Position numbers and translations under genes: made by a program. DNA of 64,000 nt from Gillisia limnaea DSM 15749 (GTDB lineage Bacteria > Bacteroidota > Bacteroidia > Flavobacteriales > Flavobacteriaceae): NCBI RefSeq assembly GCF_000243235.1, contig NZ_JH594606.1, forward strand, positions 1,777,228 through 1,841,227, given 5' to 3'. Numbering within the stretch: position 1 is the first letter of the stretch; each line of letters starts with the position of its first letter. The notes below the pieces were generated by a model. It saw only the letters and a program-made list of their open reading frames with translations, was not told where the DNA came from and searched no databases. Shown piece by piece: positions 1-9,060 of this stretch.

Positions 1-680
1 ATCGCAAGCATTTGTTTTTTTCCCTGGCTGCCATCCATTCCTTCTAACGGTCGCCTGTTAAAATCATCGGCAATAGCGATCCAATCATTTTCTTCCAAAG
101 CTTTTCCCAAATGGATCTTCCTAATCAATGCCGGTAGTACGTGCGAAGTTTCCAAATTAAAATTGTCTCTTGGACCATAAAGGTTTGTAGGCATTACAGC
201 AATAAAATTAGTCCCGTATTGTAAGTTATAACTTTCACACATTTTAATCCCTGCTATTTTGGCTATTGCATATGGTTCATTGGTATATTCCAGGGGATCT
301 GTCAAAAGATATTCTTCTTTAATTGGCTGTGGACTATCCCTGGGATAAATGCAGGTACTGCCTAAAAACAAAAGCTTTTTAACGCGATGAAGGAAAGCCT
401 GATGAATGACATTTGTCTGGATCATCAGGTTTTCATAAATGAAATCGGCTCTGTAGGTATTATTTGCTACGATGCCTCCAACCTTTGCTGCAGCGAGAAT
501 TACATATTCAGGATCTTCATTTTCGAAAAACTGTTTTACAGCATTCGAATCTATTAAATCCAATTCCTGATGCGTTTTCAAAATTAAATTTTGGTATCCC
601 TTAGCATTAAGATTGTTGAGGATAGCACTGCCCACCATTCCCTGATGGCCGGCAATATATATTCTGGAATCTCTGTTCAT
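1..680 (-). CDS. fcl: GDP-L-fucose synthase, 3' part outside window
   Basis: Converts GDP-4-keto-6-deoxymannose to GDP-L-fucose (epimerase plus NADPH reductase) in the cytoplasm, for fucose-containing surface polysaccharide. The gene starts at an ATG at 678-680 and runs off the left edge, so about 226 residues are visible of a family length of roughly 310-360. Seen: a Rossmann start ([14 protein letters not shown]), LAAAKVGGI, the GSTCIYP serine motif and the catalytic YAIAK (YxxxK) of extended SDR enzymes. It lies 127 bases downstream of gmd on the same strand, so the two consecutive steps of the pathway are adjacent. Identification is firm; only the C-terminus is unseen. Confidence 0.93.
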   Translation of the reverse strand, partial: MNRDSRIYIAGHQGMVGSAILNNLNAKGYQNLILKTHQELDLIDSNAVKQFFENEDPEYVILAAAKVGGIVANNTYRADFIYENLMIQTNVIHQAFLHRVKKLLFLGSTCIYPRDSPQPIKEEYLLTDPLEYTNEPYAIAKIAGIKMCESYNLQYGTNFIAVMPTNLYGPRDNFNLETSHVLPALIRKIHLGKALEENDWIAIADDFNRRPLEGMDGSQGKKQMLA

Positions 681-807
681 TTCACTCAAGATGTTAAAGG
701 GGGAATTTATCTAAATTTTTTTATCTGGAAATCTTACTTATTAACCCAAACAGAGGTTAACGGTTATAAGTACCAATTATAATTTTGAGGTTCAAAAAGC
801 AAAATTT

Positions 808-1920
808 TTATTCAAAATAGTTCAAAACTTTATAACCAACATCTTTCAAATATTGCTCCTTTTGCATTAGAAGCAAATCACTTTCCATCATTTCCCTGAT
901 TAAGTCATTTAGGCCGTATTCAGGAATCCATCCCAGTTTTTTATTTGCTTTTTCGGCGTTACCTACCAGAAGGTCTACTTCTGTTGGTCTGAAGTATTTG
1001 GGATCTATCGCAAGTACTTCTTTTCCTTCAGCCAGTTGATACTCGGGAAAGCTACAGTTTTCCACTATTCCTACTTCCTCAATCCCAACTCCCTCAAACC
1101 TAATTTTTATTCCCGCTTCTGCAAAGGCCATTTTCACGAAATCTCTTACTGTAGTGGTTTTCCCGGTAGCGATTACCCAATCCTCGGGTTCTTCGGCCTG
1201 TAAAATCATCCACATCATTCTTACATAATCTTTAGCATGACCCCAATCCCTTCTGGCATCCAGATTCCCCAGGTACAACTTTTCCTGCAAACCTAAAGCT
1301 ATCCTGGCAGCAGCCCTGGTAATTTTTCTTGTAACAAAAGTCTCTCCTCGTATGGGGGACTCATGATTAAAAAGAATCCCGTTGCAGGCAAACATGTTAT
1401 AAGCTTCCCTGTAATTGACCGTCATCCAGTATGCATAAAGTTTAGCCACTGCGTAAGGACTTCTGGGATAGAAGGGAGTAGTTTCTGTTTGAGGAACCTC
1501 CTGGACTTTTCCATAAAGTTCTGAAGTAGATGCCTGGTAAATTCTGGTTTGCTTTTCCATTCCCAGTAAACGTACGGCTTCAAGAATACGCAAGGTACCT
1601 AACCCATCTGTATTACCTGTATATTCCGGAATCTCAAATGAAACCTGAACGTGGCTCATGGCTCCTAAATTATATATTTCATCCGGTTGAATTTGTTGTA
1701 TCAATCGTATTAGGTTGGTGCTGTCTGTTAAATCCCCATAGTGAAGAATGAAATTCCTATTTTGCTCATGAGGATCCTGATATAAATGATCTATTCGCTC
1801 TGTATTAAACTGGGAAGTTCTTCTTTTTATTCCGTGAACTATATAGCCTTTTCCAAGTAAAAATTCACTTAAATAAGCGCCATCCTGCCCTGTCACCCCG
1901 GTAATAAGTGCTGTTTTCAT
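808..1920 (-). CDS. gmd: GDP-mannose 4,6-dehydratase
   Basis: Dehydrates GDP-mannose to GDP-4-keto-6-deoxymannose, the committed step to GDP-L-fucose and GDP-rhamnose. The 370-residue product is full length. It begins with the NADP-binding [14 protein letters not shown] motif, followed by [25 protein letters not shown] and the YAVAK catalytic YxxxK in an extended SDR fold; [11 protein letters not shown] follows. The next gene is fcl, and the UpxY antiterminator lies upstream on the same strand, which places it among the first genes of a surface polysaccharide locus. The 553-base gap to upxY is unusually long for such a locus. Confidence 0.97.
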   Translation of the reverse strand: MKTALITGVTGQDGAYLSEFLLGKGYIVHGIKRRTSQFNTERIDHLYQDPHEQNRNFILHYGDLTDSTNLIRLIQQIQPDEIYNLGAMSHVQVSFEIPEYTGNTDGLGTLRILEAVRLLGMEKQTRIYQASTSELYGKVQEVPQTETTPFYPRSPYAVAKLYAYWMTVNYREAYNMFACNGILFNHESPIRGETFVTRKITRAAARIALGLQEKLYLGNLDARRDWGHAKDYVRMMWMILQAEEPEDWVIATGKTTTVRDFVKMAFAEAGIKIRFEGVGIEEVGIVENCSFPEYQLAEGKEVLAIDPKYFRPTEVDLLVGNAEKANKKLGWIPEYGLNDLIREMMESDLLLMQKEQYLKDVGYKVLNYFE

Positions 1921-2473
1921 AATTAATTCCTGTTATATGTGTACTCAAACTTGATTTGAATAATTGGAGTGCTGCCTTGAAAAGTTGATTTTACCGAAGC
2001 TGGCATGGCTCCGCCCTTTGAGTCCCACCTAATAGTAGGATTCGAATTTATAACTCAACAAGAAGCGGGGATCTTTAAAATATGAAAGCACAACAGCAGC
2101 AACAAATTGGGGGTTTGAGGAAGACGGGGATCTTCTTATGCTGTATTGTAGAAAAACGGTATGTATATGGAGTAGAAATTAATTATTCATAAACCATAAC
2201 AAGACGAAAACTACAATTGCTTCAATAACATCACTAAAATGTAGGGAACTAAAAAAGGGGAATAACTTGGGGGGGTTGTTATTGCTAATTTAAAAATAAA
2301 ACCCAACCCTTTAAGAATTATTCGTTAAAATTCTAAAAATTTCGTTAAAATGCATCGCTTGAATTGGAAACCCTAGGAATATCTAAAGCTTCAAAAATTA
2401 AAAAGTTACTTTTTCTAGATATAAAAATTCTTTTTGAAAGAACTTTCGTACAAACCATTAAATATAAATGACT
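1921..2473. other. Long intergenic region between upxY and gmd
   Basis: I find no credible gene in these 553 bases on either strand. Seen: the decamer TCGTTAAAAT twice, 20 bases apart (2322-2331 and 2342-2351), a 10-base direct repeat CGGGGATCTT near 2066 and 2125, the second copy inside a short GAAGA...TCTTC hairpin, and a G-run near 2270. On the minus strand this is the leader of gmd, so it may hold a promoter or an antitermination-sensitive leader. That role is inference. Confidence 0.5.
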
Positions 2474-2950
2474 TTAAGATTGAATTTCTTTTAATTTTAC
2501 TGTTACCGTGAAACCAATATCTACCAAAATTAATCGCATAGTATTTTTTCCTATGTCGATTATTTTAGCTTCCTGATCTTTGAAAACTCCAGATTTTAAT
2601 TTTATCCTGTCTCCCGGGCTCAATCCTTCTACCACTATTTTTTCTGTCGTTCCACTTTCAACCCATTCCCGGATTGTTTCAATTTCTTCGTCATGAACCA
2701 TAGCAGGCTTCCCGAGCCAATAGACATATCTTACTATTCCAGTCACATCAAATACCTTTTCCCGGTTCTGTTCCTGGATTTTGATAAACAAGTAGGAACT
2801 AAACAGTGGTTTGGTTACCATTTTTTTTCTATCACTCCATTGCCTCATTTCTTTTATGACAGGACAATAAACTTCAATACCCATTTTTTCTAAAGTAGTT
2901 GCCGCCTTTATTTCGTATTTGGATTTAACATATAAAACGTACCAGGCCAT
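2474..2950 (-). CDS. UpxY family transcription antiterminator (NusG paralogue)
   Basis: Specialised NusG-like factor that lets RNA polymerase read through the long operon of one surface polysaccharide locus. The 158-residue product has an N-terminal NGN domain (WYVLYVKSKYEIKAATTL, with VYCPVIKEMRQWSDRKK and PLFSSYLFIK) and a C-terminal KOW domain (about residues 105-150, GDRIKLKSGVFKDQEAKIIDIG). UpxY proteins are normally encoded first in the polysaccharide operon they control; here gmd and fcl follow on the same strand. The start is the ATG at 2948-2950, giving the usual MxWYVLY beginning. It could be called a NusG-like protein in general, but the position favours UpxY. Confidence 0.9.
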   Translation of the reverse strand: MAWYVLYVKSKYEIKAATTLEKMGIEVYCPVIKEMRQWSDRKKMVTKPLFSSYLFIKIQEQNREKVFDVTGIVRYVYWLGKPAMVHDEEIETIREWVESGTTEKIVVEGLSPGDRIKLKSGVFKDQEAKIIDIGKNTMRLILVDIGFTVTVKLKEIQS

Positions 2951-3314
2951 ATAAGTAGAATTTTAAATCATTTAAAAAAACAGATGAATTTTCAATTAAG
3001 ATAGTGAAGTCTTATAACAATGCATCCAAAAAATTGTTATCGCTTTGCAAAAGGTGGTTTGCATAAGTACATTGCGGAATTATTTCCAGGTTTTCCTCTC
3101 CTGCCTTGCAATTCTACTGCATCACATACTATTTTTTCCCCCTACGCCTTCTCCCTTTAATTAGGGATATACTTCTATATGTTCTATAGTAATTCTGCTT
3201 TCTCCGGCACAGGTTTAATTCATTGTTCCGGCTTTTCTATCTTTACTAACCTCGTTAAAATGCCCTTTTATTTTAAGCTTTTGTATGTTATATTTTCATT
3301 ACTGAATTTAATAT
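2951..3314. other. Upstream region of the upxY/polysaccharide locus
   Basis: No gene seen in these 364 bases. The region should contain the promoter of upxY and the 3' end of the YciI-like gene, both on the minus strand. A third copy of the decamer TCGTTAAAAT is at 3252-3261, in the same orientation as the two copies downstream of upxY. I do not see an exact TAnnTTTG element or a clear terminator hairpin here. Confidence 0.4.
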
Positions 3315-3818
3315 TTAGTTTAACTTTCCTCCTTTTGCAACCCACCAGGGATGAACTTCCACTTTTAATCTTCCAGCAATCACCATAGGATCAAGTCTTG
3401 CTAAACTATCGGCTTCTTTTTGGGTGGGGGTATTATATATTACAATTCCACGCAACTCCCCATCATCACCCATAGGTCCAGTTAAACTTGTATAACCTTC
3501 ATTGTACATTCTGCTTAAGTGCGCCATATGTTGATCCTGAAGTTTTGCCGAGGTTAGGGAATCCTGAGAACGATTATCGCCAGATTTTAAAAAAACAATA
3601 TAATATTGCTGCATCAGGTAGGAAGTATCACCTTCTTTATAAGTGAAAGTTTGATAGCCATTATTTTTGAGTTCTTCTTCAAGTCCTTCAACATTCTCCA
3701 TTTCAGCCTTAACCGCAGGCACGGCAAGTATTCCCCTGGTGTTTTCCGGACGTTCATTGCATGCAGTCATGAAAAATACCGCCACTATAAGAATAAATAT
3801 TTTGTCTGCTGTTTTCAT
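3315..3818 (-). CDS. YciI-like domain lipoprotein
   Basis: The 167-residue product begins with a lipoprotein signal peptide (MKTADKIFILIVAVFFMTAC, lipobox cysteine at residue 20), so it is probably exported and lipid-anchored. The mature part (about residues 75-160) resembles the YciI/YCII fold: QQYYIVFLKSGDNR, HMAHLSRMYNEG, GPMGDDGELRGIVIYNTPTQ and ADSLARLDPMVIAGRLKVEVHPWW, including the HxAHL and LDP elements of that family. YciI proteins are small dimeric proteins of mostly unknown activity. The stop codon of the upstream CYTH gene directly abuts this start, so the two are probably co-transcribed. The substrate is unknown. Confidence 0.8.
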   Translation of the reverse strand: MKTADKIFILIVAVFFMTACNERPENTRGILAVPAVKAEMENVEGLEEELKNNGYQTFTYKEGDTSYLMQQYYIVFLKSGDNRSQDSLTSAKLQDQHMAHLSRMYNEGYTSLTGPMGDDGELRGIVIYNTPTQKEADSLARLDPMVIAGRLKVEVHPWWVAKGGKLN

Positions 3819-4286
3819 CTACCAGTTTTTATATGGCTTTTTGCTTAACTGCGAATTATAATACCTGTTATCTCCAGTAACTTCTTCTCCAACCCAAAGC
3901 GGTTTCAAAAATTTATCTTCTTCAGACTTTAATTCAATTTCAGCTATTATCAAGCCTTTATTTTGCCCGTGAAATTCGTCCACTTCAAAGATGTGATCCT
4001 GATTTTTTACCAGATATCGGTCTTTTTCTATGATTCCTGGTTCACATAATTTCAACAAATTCTCCGCTTCTTCTACTTCTATTTCTTTTTCCCACTCAAA
4101 TCTGCTCAATCCATTTTCGCTGGATTTCCCTTTTACGGTAAGAAATGCCTGAGGACCATTGACCCTAATCCTGACAGTTCTCTCCGGATTGGTGTTTAAA
4201 AACCCCTGTACGATCCTGGTTTTTTGATATGCATCAGATTTAAAAGCATCAGATTTTACCAAAAATTTTCGTTCAATTTCTGTCAT
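3819..4286 (-). CDS. CYTH domain protein (class IV cyclase/triphosphatase fold)
   Basis: The 155-residue product is a complete single CYTH domain. It opens with EIERKFLV (the ExExK signature), followed by TVRIRVNG, FLTVKGKS, FEWEKEIEVEEAENLL, EKDRYLV, FEVDEFHGQNKGLIIAEIEL and GDNRYYNSQLSKKPY. The alternating charged residues line the tunnel that binds triphosphate and divalent metal. Bacterial members are usually inorganic triphosphatases, sometimes adenylate cyclases; the sequence does not decide between them, though triphosphatase is more common for short forms. It lies between the NAD(P)-binding gene (13-base gap) and the YciI-like gene (no gap), all on the minus strand. Confidence 0.88.
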   Translation of the reverse strand: MTEIERKFLVKSDAFKSDAYQKTRIVQGFLNTNPERTVRIRVNGPQAFLTVKGKSSENGLSRFEWEKEIEVEEAENLLKLCEPGIIEKDRYLVKNQDHIFEVDEFHGQNKGLIIAEIELKSEEDKFLKPLWVGEEVTGDNRYYNSQLSKKPYKNW

Positions 4287-4299
4287 AGTTCTTTTTAAC

Positions 4300-4959
4300 T
4301 TAAAGGGAGGATGCTATTTCCTTAATCTCATCAGATTCTATACTATTTTTTTTGTGACCTTGTTTTGCAACAATAATCATGGCTTTTGCAATTGTTTCCG
4401 GATGAATAGAGCGATATTTTTTTAAAGGCCCAAGCATCATAAAATTCAAAATCTCAAAAGCATTTTTGGCCAGATTCTCAAAAAATCTTTTTTCCTCCCT
4501 ATCTCCCGCAATAAGCGATGGCTGAAAAATATACGTGTTTTTTATATTTTGAGACAAAACAGCCTCCTCCATTTTACCTTTGATTTTGTTGTAGAACGTA
4601 GAACTATTTGCATCAGCCCCAAGCGCCGAAATCACGAGGAAGGTATTAATCCCATTCTCTTTACAAAGCTTGGCCGCGGCTACCGGAATTCCGAAATCAA
4701 TTTTCCGGTAGGTATCGGTATCCGGGGTTTTGCTTTTTGTAGTTCCAATACAGCAAAAAACCTCATCCGCTTCAAAAAGCTCTGTATATTCATCCAGCCG
4801 AAACATGTCGATGAGATGTTCTTCAATCTTTCCATCCCTAACCGCAACAGGGGATCTTGAAAAGAGTTTGACCTTTTCATAGGCTGGATTCTTTAACAAT
4901 TTCTGAAGCAAAATTCCACCGGTTAATCCGGTAGCTCCTAATAAAATAGCTGTTTTCAT
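4300..4959 (-). CDS. NAD(P)H-binding oxidoreductase-like protein (atypical SDR, TIP30/HTATIP2-like)
   Basis: The 219-residue product is a Rossmann-fold protein with the TGATG-type nucleotide motif at the start (ILLGATGLTGGILLQKLL), then VFCCIGTTKSKTPDTDTYRKID and FLVISALGADANSSTFYNKIKG, characteristic of the HTATIP2/NAD(P)-binding atypical SDR group. YNKIKG supplies the YxxxK pair. I chose the ATG at 4957-4959 over a start 33 bases upstream because it puts the beta strand directly at the N-terminus, as in relatives. It heads a three-gene minus-strand unit with the CYTH and YciI-like genes. The physiological substrate is unknown. Confidence 0.82.
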   Translation of the reverse strand: MKTAILLGATGLTGGILLQKLLKNPAYEKVKLFSRSPVAVRDGKIEEHLIDMFRLDEYTELFEADEVFCCIGTTKSKTPDTDTYRKIDFGIPVAAAKLCKENGINTFLVISALGADANSSTFYNKIKGKMEEAVLSQNIKNTYIFQPSLIAGDREEKRFFENLAKNAFEILNFMMLGPLKKYRSIHPETIAKAMIIVAKQGHKKNSIESDEIKEIASSL

Positions 4960-5084
4960 AGTTCCCCAAATCTTAACTTTGCTAAAAGCCAAAGTTTTTT
5001 ACTTTCTATTCATAAAGATAGGATTTTGGGTTTGATTTTTTAAAAAAAGTTAATTCAACGAATCTTTTTGTCTTCTTCTACGAC

Positions 5085-5112
5085 TTGACAAAACGAAGTT
5101 TCATTAAATTTA
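5085..5112 (+). promoter_or_regulatory. Candidate dinB promoter (TTG-N17-TAAATTTA)
   Basis: TTG at 5085-5087 and TAAATTTA at 5105-5112 are 17 bases apart and match the Bacteroidota -33/-7 pattern (TTG, TAnnTTTG) with one change. The predicted start of transcription, about 5-7 bases past the -7 element, falls on the GTG start codon of dinB, so the message could be leaderless. No experimental support. Confidence 0.4.
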
Positions 5113-5116
5113 CAAG

Positions 5117-6208
5117 GTGGAAAAACATACGCCCTTAAGGAAAATTATCCATGTTGATATGGATGCTTTTTATGCCTCTGTAGAGCAGCTGGACAATCCC
5201 GAATTGCGGGGAAAAGCACTTGCGGTGGGAGGTAGTGAACAACGAGGCGTTGTTGCTGCAGCAAGTTATGAGGCGCGAAAATATGGTGTGAAAAGTGCCA
5301 TGAGCAGTGTGATCGCTAAACGAAATTGCCCGGATTTAATATTTATAAAACCTAGATTTGAGCGTTACCGGGAAATTTCAAACCAGATAAGGGCTATTTT
5401 TCTTGAATATACAGATCTGGTAGAACCACTTTCCCTTGATGAAGCTTATCTTGATGTTACTGAAAATAAAAAGGGAAATCCCAGTGCAACGCTTATTGCA
5501 AGGGAAATTCGAGAAAAAATAAAGAATAAAACAGGTTTAAATGCTTCTGCGGGAATATCGGTGAATAAATTTATTGCCAAAATTGCCAGTGATATCAATA
5601 AACCTAATGGCCAAAAAACCATTAATCCAGAGGATGTTTTAGAATTTCTTGAAAAGTTGCAAGTTAGGAAGTTTCACGGCGTAGGAAAGGTGACTGCAGA
5701 AAAGATGTACCAGCTAGGAATTTTTAACGGATTTGATTTGAAACAAAAATCCCTGGAGTTTCTCATAGAAAACTTCGGAAAAAGTGGACTCCATTACTAT
5801 AATGTAGTTCGGGGTATACATCTAAGCGAAGTAAAACCAAATCGTATTAGAAAATCCCTTGGCGCAGAGAGAACATTTGACACCAACATTTCTTCAGAAA
5901 TTTTTATGCTGGAGCGACTGCAAAATATTGCTGAAGAAATTGAACGCAGGCTTCAAAAAAGCAAAGTCGCCGGAAAAACGGTTACCTTAAAAATTAAATA
6001 CAGTGATTTTACGCAACATACCCGCAGTAAAACCCTTCCTTATTTTATTTCTTCTAAAGATCTCGTTCTGGAGTGTGCAAAAGAGTTGCTTTTTCAGGAA
6101 AAGATGAAAGAATCTGTCCGGCTTCTGGGAATTAGCCTTTCAAATCTCAATACCGAAAAAAAAGAAAAGAAAGAAGAAATTGCGGTGCAGCTGAAGTTTG
6201 AGTTTTGA
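5117..6208 (+). CDS. dinB: DNA polymerase IV (Y-family translesion polymerase)
   Basis: Error-prone lesion-bypass polymerase. The 363-residue product has the palm motifs HVDMDAFYASVEQ (first catalytic Asp about residue 14) and PLSLDEAYLDVT (Asp/Glu about 105), the helix-hairpin-helix part (FHGVGKVTAEKMYQLGI), and a little-finger domain. It ends in QLKFEF, which fits a beta-clamp binding box. The start is GTG at 5117: an in-frame TAA lies 12 bases upstream, and the next ATG is inside the first catalytic motif. It is divergent from the NAD(P)-binding gene and ends at a hairpin shared with pyk. No SOS-type operator was recognised. Confidence 0.95.
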   Translation: MEKHTPLRKIIHVDMDAFYASVEQLDNPELRGKALAVGGSEQRGVVAAASYEARKYGVKSAMSSVIAKRNCPDLIFIKPRFERYREISNQIRAIFLEYTDLVEPLSLDEAYLDVTENKKGNPSATLIAREIREKIKNKTGLNASAGISVNKFIAKIASDINKPNGQKTINPEDVLEFLEKLQVRKFHGVGKVTAEKMYQLGIFNGFDLKQKSLEFLIENFGKSGLHYYNVVRGIHLSEVKPNRIRKSLGAERTFDTNISSEIFMLERLQNIAEEIERRLQKSKVAGKTVTLKIKYSDFTQHTRSKTLPYFISSKDLVLECAKELLFQEKMKESVRLLGISLSNLNTEKKEKKEEIAVQLKFEF

Positions 6209-6220
6209 ATGTTGAAAACC

Positions 6221-6275
6221 ATAAAAAAAAGCCACGAATTCACTACTAAAAAATAGCAGCTATCGTGGCTTTAAT
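6221..6275. terminator. Bidirectional terminator between dinB and pyk
   Basis: Arms AAGCCACGA (6229-6237) and TCGTGGCTT (6263-6271) form a 9-bp stem with an A-run before and T-rich sequence after it, so it can end both converging genes. Confidence 0.85.
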
Positions 6276-6291
6276 TGTATAATTATTTCAG

Positions 6292-7722
6292 TTATTCTAT
6301 TTCAGAAACCCTCAATGTATTCACCATTCCTTTATCTACTATTGGCATAGCAGCAAGATTTATAACGAAATCTCCGTGATCTGCAAAGCCTTTATTTTTA
6401 GCTATATTGTTGATGTCCTCGATTGTTTCATCTGTACTAACAAATTTATCGTAGAAGAAGGCTTTAACTCCCCATAGCAAACTTAATTGTGATAGTATTC
6501 TTCTGTTAGAAGTGAACACCAATATATTGGATTCCGGTCTCCAGGCAGAGATTTGAAAGGCTGTGTAACCACTATTTGTCAAAGTACAAATAGCTTTAGC
6601 CTTGATCTCATTTGCCATTATGGCTGCGTGGTAACAAATAGATTTTGTAATATATCGTTTGGTTCGTATGTGTGGTGGGTCATGCGGGACCTTAATTAGC
6701 GGTGAATTTTCTACAGCATTAATGATTTGTGACATTTTTTGAATTACCTGCACCGGATAATTCCCTACAGAAGTTTCCCCACTTAACATCACTGCATCTG
6801 CTCCATCCATTACAGAATTTGCCACATCGTTTACCTCTGCCCTGGTAGGAGTAAGGCTAGTGATCATGGTTTCCATCATTTGAGTTGCTATAATAACAGG
6901 AATTCTGGCTTTTTTGGCGATTAAAACTAATTGCTTCTGTATTAACGGCACTTCCTGTGCAGGTATTTCCACACCCAAATCTCCGCGGGCTACCATTAAT
7001 CCGTCACAATAAGCCACGATTTTTTCTATATTCTTTACCCCTTCCGGCTTTTCAATTTTTGCAATAATTGGAATTTTATGTTCGCTATGCTCTTTTATAA
7101 GATTTTGAAGTTCTATCAAATCATTTTCCTGGCGTACAAAAGAAAGCGCCATCCAATCTACCTCAAGACTGCATGCGAAAATGGCATCTTTAATATCCTT
7201 TTCGGTCAATGCCGGAAGAGAAATATTTGTATTAGGAAGGTTTACCCCCTTTTTAGATTTTAGCGGACCTCCCTGTATAACTTTGGTAACAACTTCATCC
7301 ACCAGGTTGGTACTCACAATTTCGAACATCAATTTCCCATCGTCAAGAAGAATTCGTTCTCCTTTTTGTACATCCTGTGGGAAAGTTGCGTAATTCATAT
7401 ACACCCTGGAAGCATCACCCTTAAAAGGTTTTCCGGTAACAAAAGTTATTTGATCTCCCGGATTCACGATCACCTCTTCCTTCATGGTACCAACTCTCAA
7501 TTTGGGACCCTGCAAATCGGCAAGAATAGCGGCACTATATCCAAATTCTTCATTCAATTCGCGAATCATCTGAACGCGTTCCTTTACATCTTCATAGTCT
7601 GCATGAGAAAAATTCACCCGAAATACATTTACTCCGGCATCAAGCATATCTTTTAAAACAGCTTTTGTACTCGTTGCAGGTCCTAAAGTGGCTACAATTT
7701 TTGTTCTTTTATTTGCTGGCAT
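6292..7722 (-). CDS. pyk: Pyruvate kinase
   Basis: Last step of glycolysis, phosphoenolpyruvate plus ADP to pyruvate plus ATP. The 476-residue product is full length for the bacterial single-chain enzyme. Motifs seen in order: KIVATLGPATS, VFRVNFSHADYED (substrate loop with Arg and Asn), the DLQGPKLRVG turn, KIEKPEGV with the active-site Lys (about residue 220), DGLMVARGDLGVE (metal-binding region), PVIIATQMMETM and SVMDGADAVMLSGETSVG. The C-terminal domain follows and ends in TLRVSEIE. The start codon overlaps the stop of the IPExxxVDY gene in a TAATG arrangement, which implies translational coupling; that gene is a conserved neighbour in flavobacteria. Confidence 0.98.
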   Translation of the reverse strand: MPANKRTKIVATLGPATSTKAVLKDMLDAGVNVFRVNFSHADYEDVKERVQMIRELNEEFGYSAAILADLQGPKLRVGTMKEEVIVNPGDQITFVTGKPFKGDASRVYMNYATFPQDVQKGERILLDDGKLMFEIVSTNLVDEVVTKVIQGGPLKSKKGVNLPNTNISLPALTEKDIKDAIFACSLEVDWMALSFVRQENDLIELQNLIKEHSEHKIPIIAKIEKPEGVKNIEKIVAYCDGLMVARGDLGVEIPAQEVPLIQKQLVLIAKKARIPVIIATQMMETMITSLTPTRAEVNDVANSVMDGADAVMLSGETSVGNYPVQVIQKMSQIINAVENSPLIKVPHDPPHIRTKRYITKSICYHAAIMANEIKAKAICTLTNSGYTAFQISAWRPESNILVFTSNRRILSQLSLLWGVKAFFYDKFVSTDETIEDINNIAKNKGFADHGDFVINLAAMPIVDKGMVNTLRVSEIE

Positions 7723-8207
7723 TATTCTAAAATTAAATTATTTTTTGATTTAAGTTGATTTGCATCAACTGCATAAATAGTGATCACGTTTGGTATAAAA
7801 GCGATCCTATTAATAAGTTTTTGAAGTTGTTCCGGCTCTATATCTTCTTCAACCTTTAAGAAAAAATCCACTTCTTTAAATTCCGGGATTAAATAGGTGA
7901 GTTGAGGAGTGCCTTCATCTTCATTAAAAAGTGATCCTGAACTAAGAACCTTTTTCAGCGGCCCTTTATATTTATTTTTTATAAGATAATAATTCCTGTA
8001 TTTCACAGGTTCTTTGAAAATGTAAAGCGGATAATTGGCCAGTACAGAACCATGGTTAAAATCCAGATCGAGACGGGATCGCCGCATATTGATCTCTAAG
8101 TGCTTATTTAACAAATAAGCCATTTTGAATTCTTCTAAAGAACTATGAATTGCAAGAAGTTGATAATCCTCTTCATCATCATCCAGTATCAACTTGTGGG
8201 ATAGCAT
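7722..8207 (-). CDS. IPExxxVDY family protein
   Basis: A 161-residue protein of a Bacteroidota-specific family of unknown function named for the motif seen here as LIPEFKEVDFFLKV (about residues 105-118). Other visible features: an acidic N-terminus (LILDDDEEDYQLLAIHSS), the FKMAYLLNKHLEINMRR segment and a C-terminal TIYAVDANQLKSKNNLIL. No signal peptide or membrane helix, so it should be cytoplasmic. It overlaps the pyk start by one base (TAATG). Tight coupling to pyruvate kinase suggests a linked role, but nothing in the sequence shows an activity. Confidence 0.85.
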   Translation of the reverse strand: MLSHKLILDDDEEDYQLLAIHSSLEEFKMAYLLNKHLEINMRRSRLDLDFNHGSVLANYPLYIFKEPVKYRNYYLIKNKYKGPLKKVLSSGSLFNEDEGTPQLTYLIPEFKEVDFFLKVEEDIEPEQLQKLINRIAFIPNVITIYAVDANQLKSKNNLILE

Positions 8208-8317
8208 ATCTTTACACTTAAATGATAAAGATATAATAAGAATGCCAATTTAGCAGATTTTTAGCCTGTTTTTTGGGTTATTTTCACGAAAACGTTATAG
8301 TAAATTAGCATGTAGTT

Positions 8318-9052
8318 CTAATTCTCTATCTTATTTTGAAGGGCATAATAAGCCCGTTTTGAAGCTTTTTCTTCTGCCTTTTTTTTAGAAGTAGCCCTTG
8401 CTTTTGCAACCACCGTTTCATCGATTCTAAGCTTTACAGCAAAATGCTTGATCTCGTCGTTACCGGTATCTTCATAAACCTCATAATTAAAGGTCTTTTT
8501 GGTTTTCTGGCACCATTCTATCAATAAACTTTTATAACTTATTACCTTTCCTTCCAGCTGTTCAATGTCTACATATGGATTGATCACGCGATCGTAAATA
8601 AAGCGCTTGCAGTACTTGTATCCTCTGTCCCAATAAATAGCCCCTATAAGTGCTTCAAATAAATTCCCGTGAATATTGGCTCCAAATTGTTCCTTTGGAA
8701 TGTTGGTTTGTACAAGACCTATAAGGTTCAGGTCTTTTCCAAGCTCATTTAAGTGCTTCCTGCTCACAACCTTAGAACGCATTTTTGTAAGATACCCCTC
8801 ATTACCGCCAGGCACCGTTTTAAAAAGATACCCTGCGATTACAGCACCCAACATGGCATCGCCCAGAAATTCCAGCCTTTCAAAGTTGATGGCATTTCCT
8901 TCCTTATCCCTTTGGTTAAGGGATCTATGCGTAAAGGCTTTTTGATAAATAACAATATCCTTGGGTTTAAAACCCAGGATTTTTTGTACTGATATAAAAA
9001 AATTCCCGCCTTTAGAAGAACGGGAATTTAATATGTTACGAATAACGCTCAT
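8318..9052 (-). CDS. rnc: Ribonuclease III
   Basis: Double-strand-specific endoribonuclease for rRNA and mRNA processing. The 244-residue product has the RNase III domain with signature ERLEFLGDAML (about residues 59-69, the catalytic acidic residues), a second acidic site in NLFEALIGAIYWD, and a C-terminal double-stranded RNA binding domain from about residue 168 (SYKSLLIEWCQKTKK ... ARATSKKKAEEKASKRAYYAL). It follows fabF with an 8-base gap, so acpP-fabF-rnc form one minus-strand unit, a known conserved order in bacteria. Confidence 0.97.
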   Translation of the reverse strand: MSVIRNILNSRSSKGGNFFISVQKILGFKPKDIVIYQKAFTHRSLNQRDKEGNAINFERLEFLGDAMLGAVIAGYLFKTVPGGNEGYLTKMRSKVVSRKHLNELGKDLNLIGLVQTNIPKEQFGANIHGNLFEALIGAIYWDRGYKYCKRFIYDRVINPYVDIEQLEGKVISYKSLLIEWCQKTKKTFNYEVYEDTGNDEIKHFAVKLRIDETVVAKARATSKKKAEEKASKRAYYALQNKIEN

Positions 9053-9060
9053 GTGATTGA

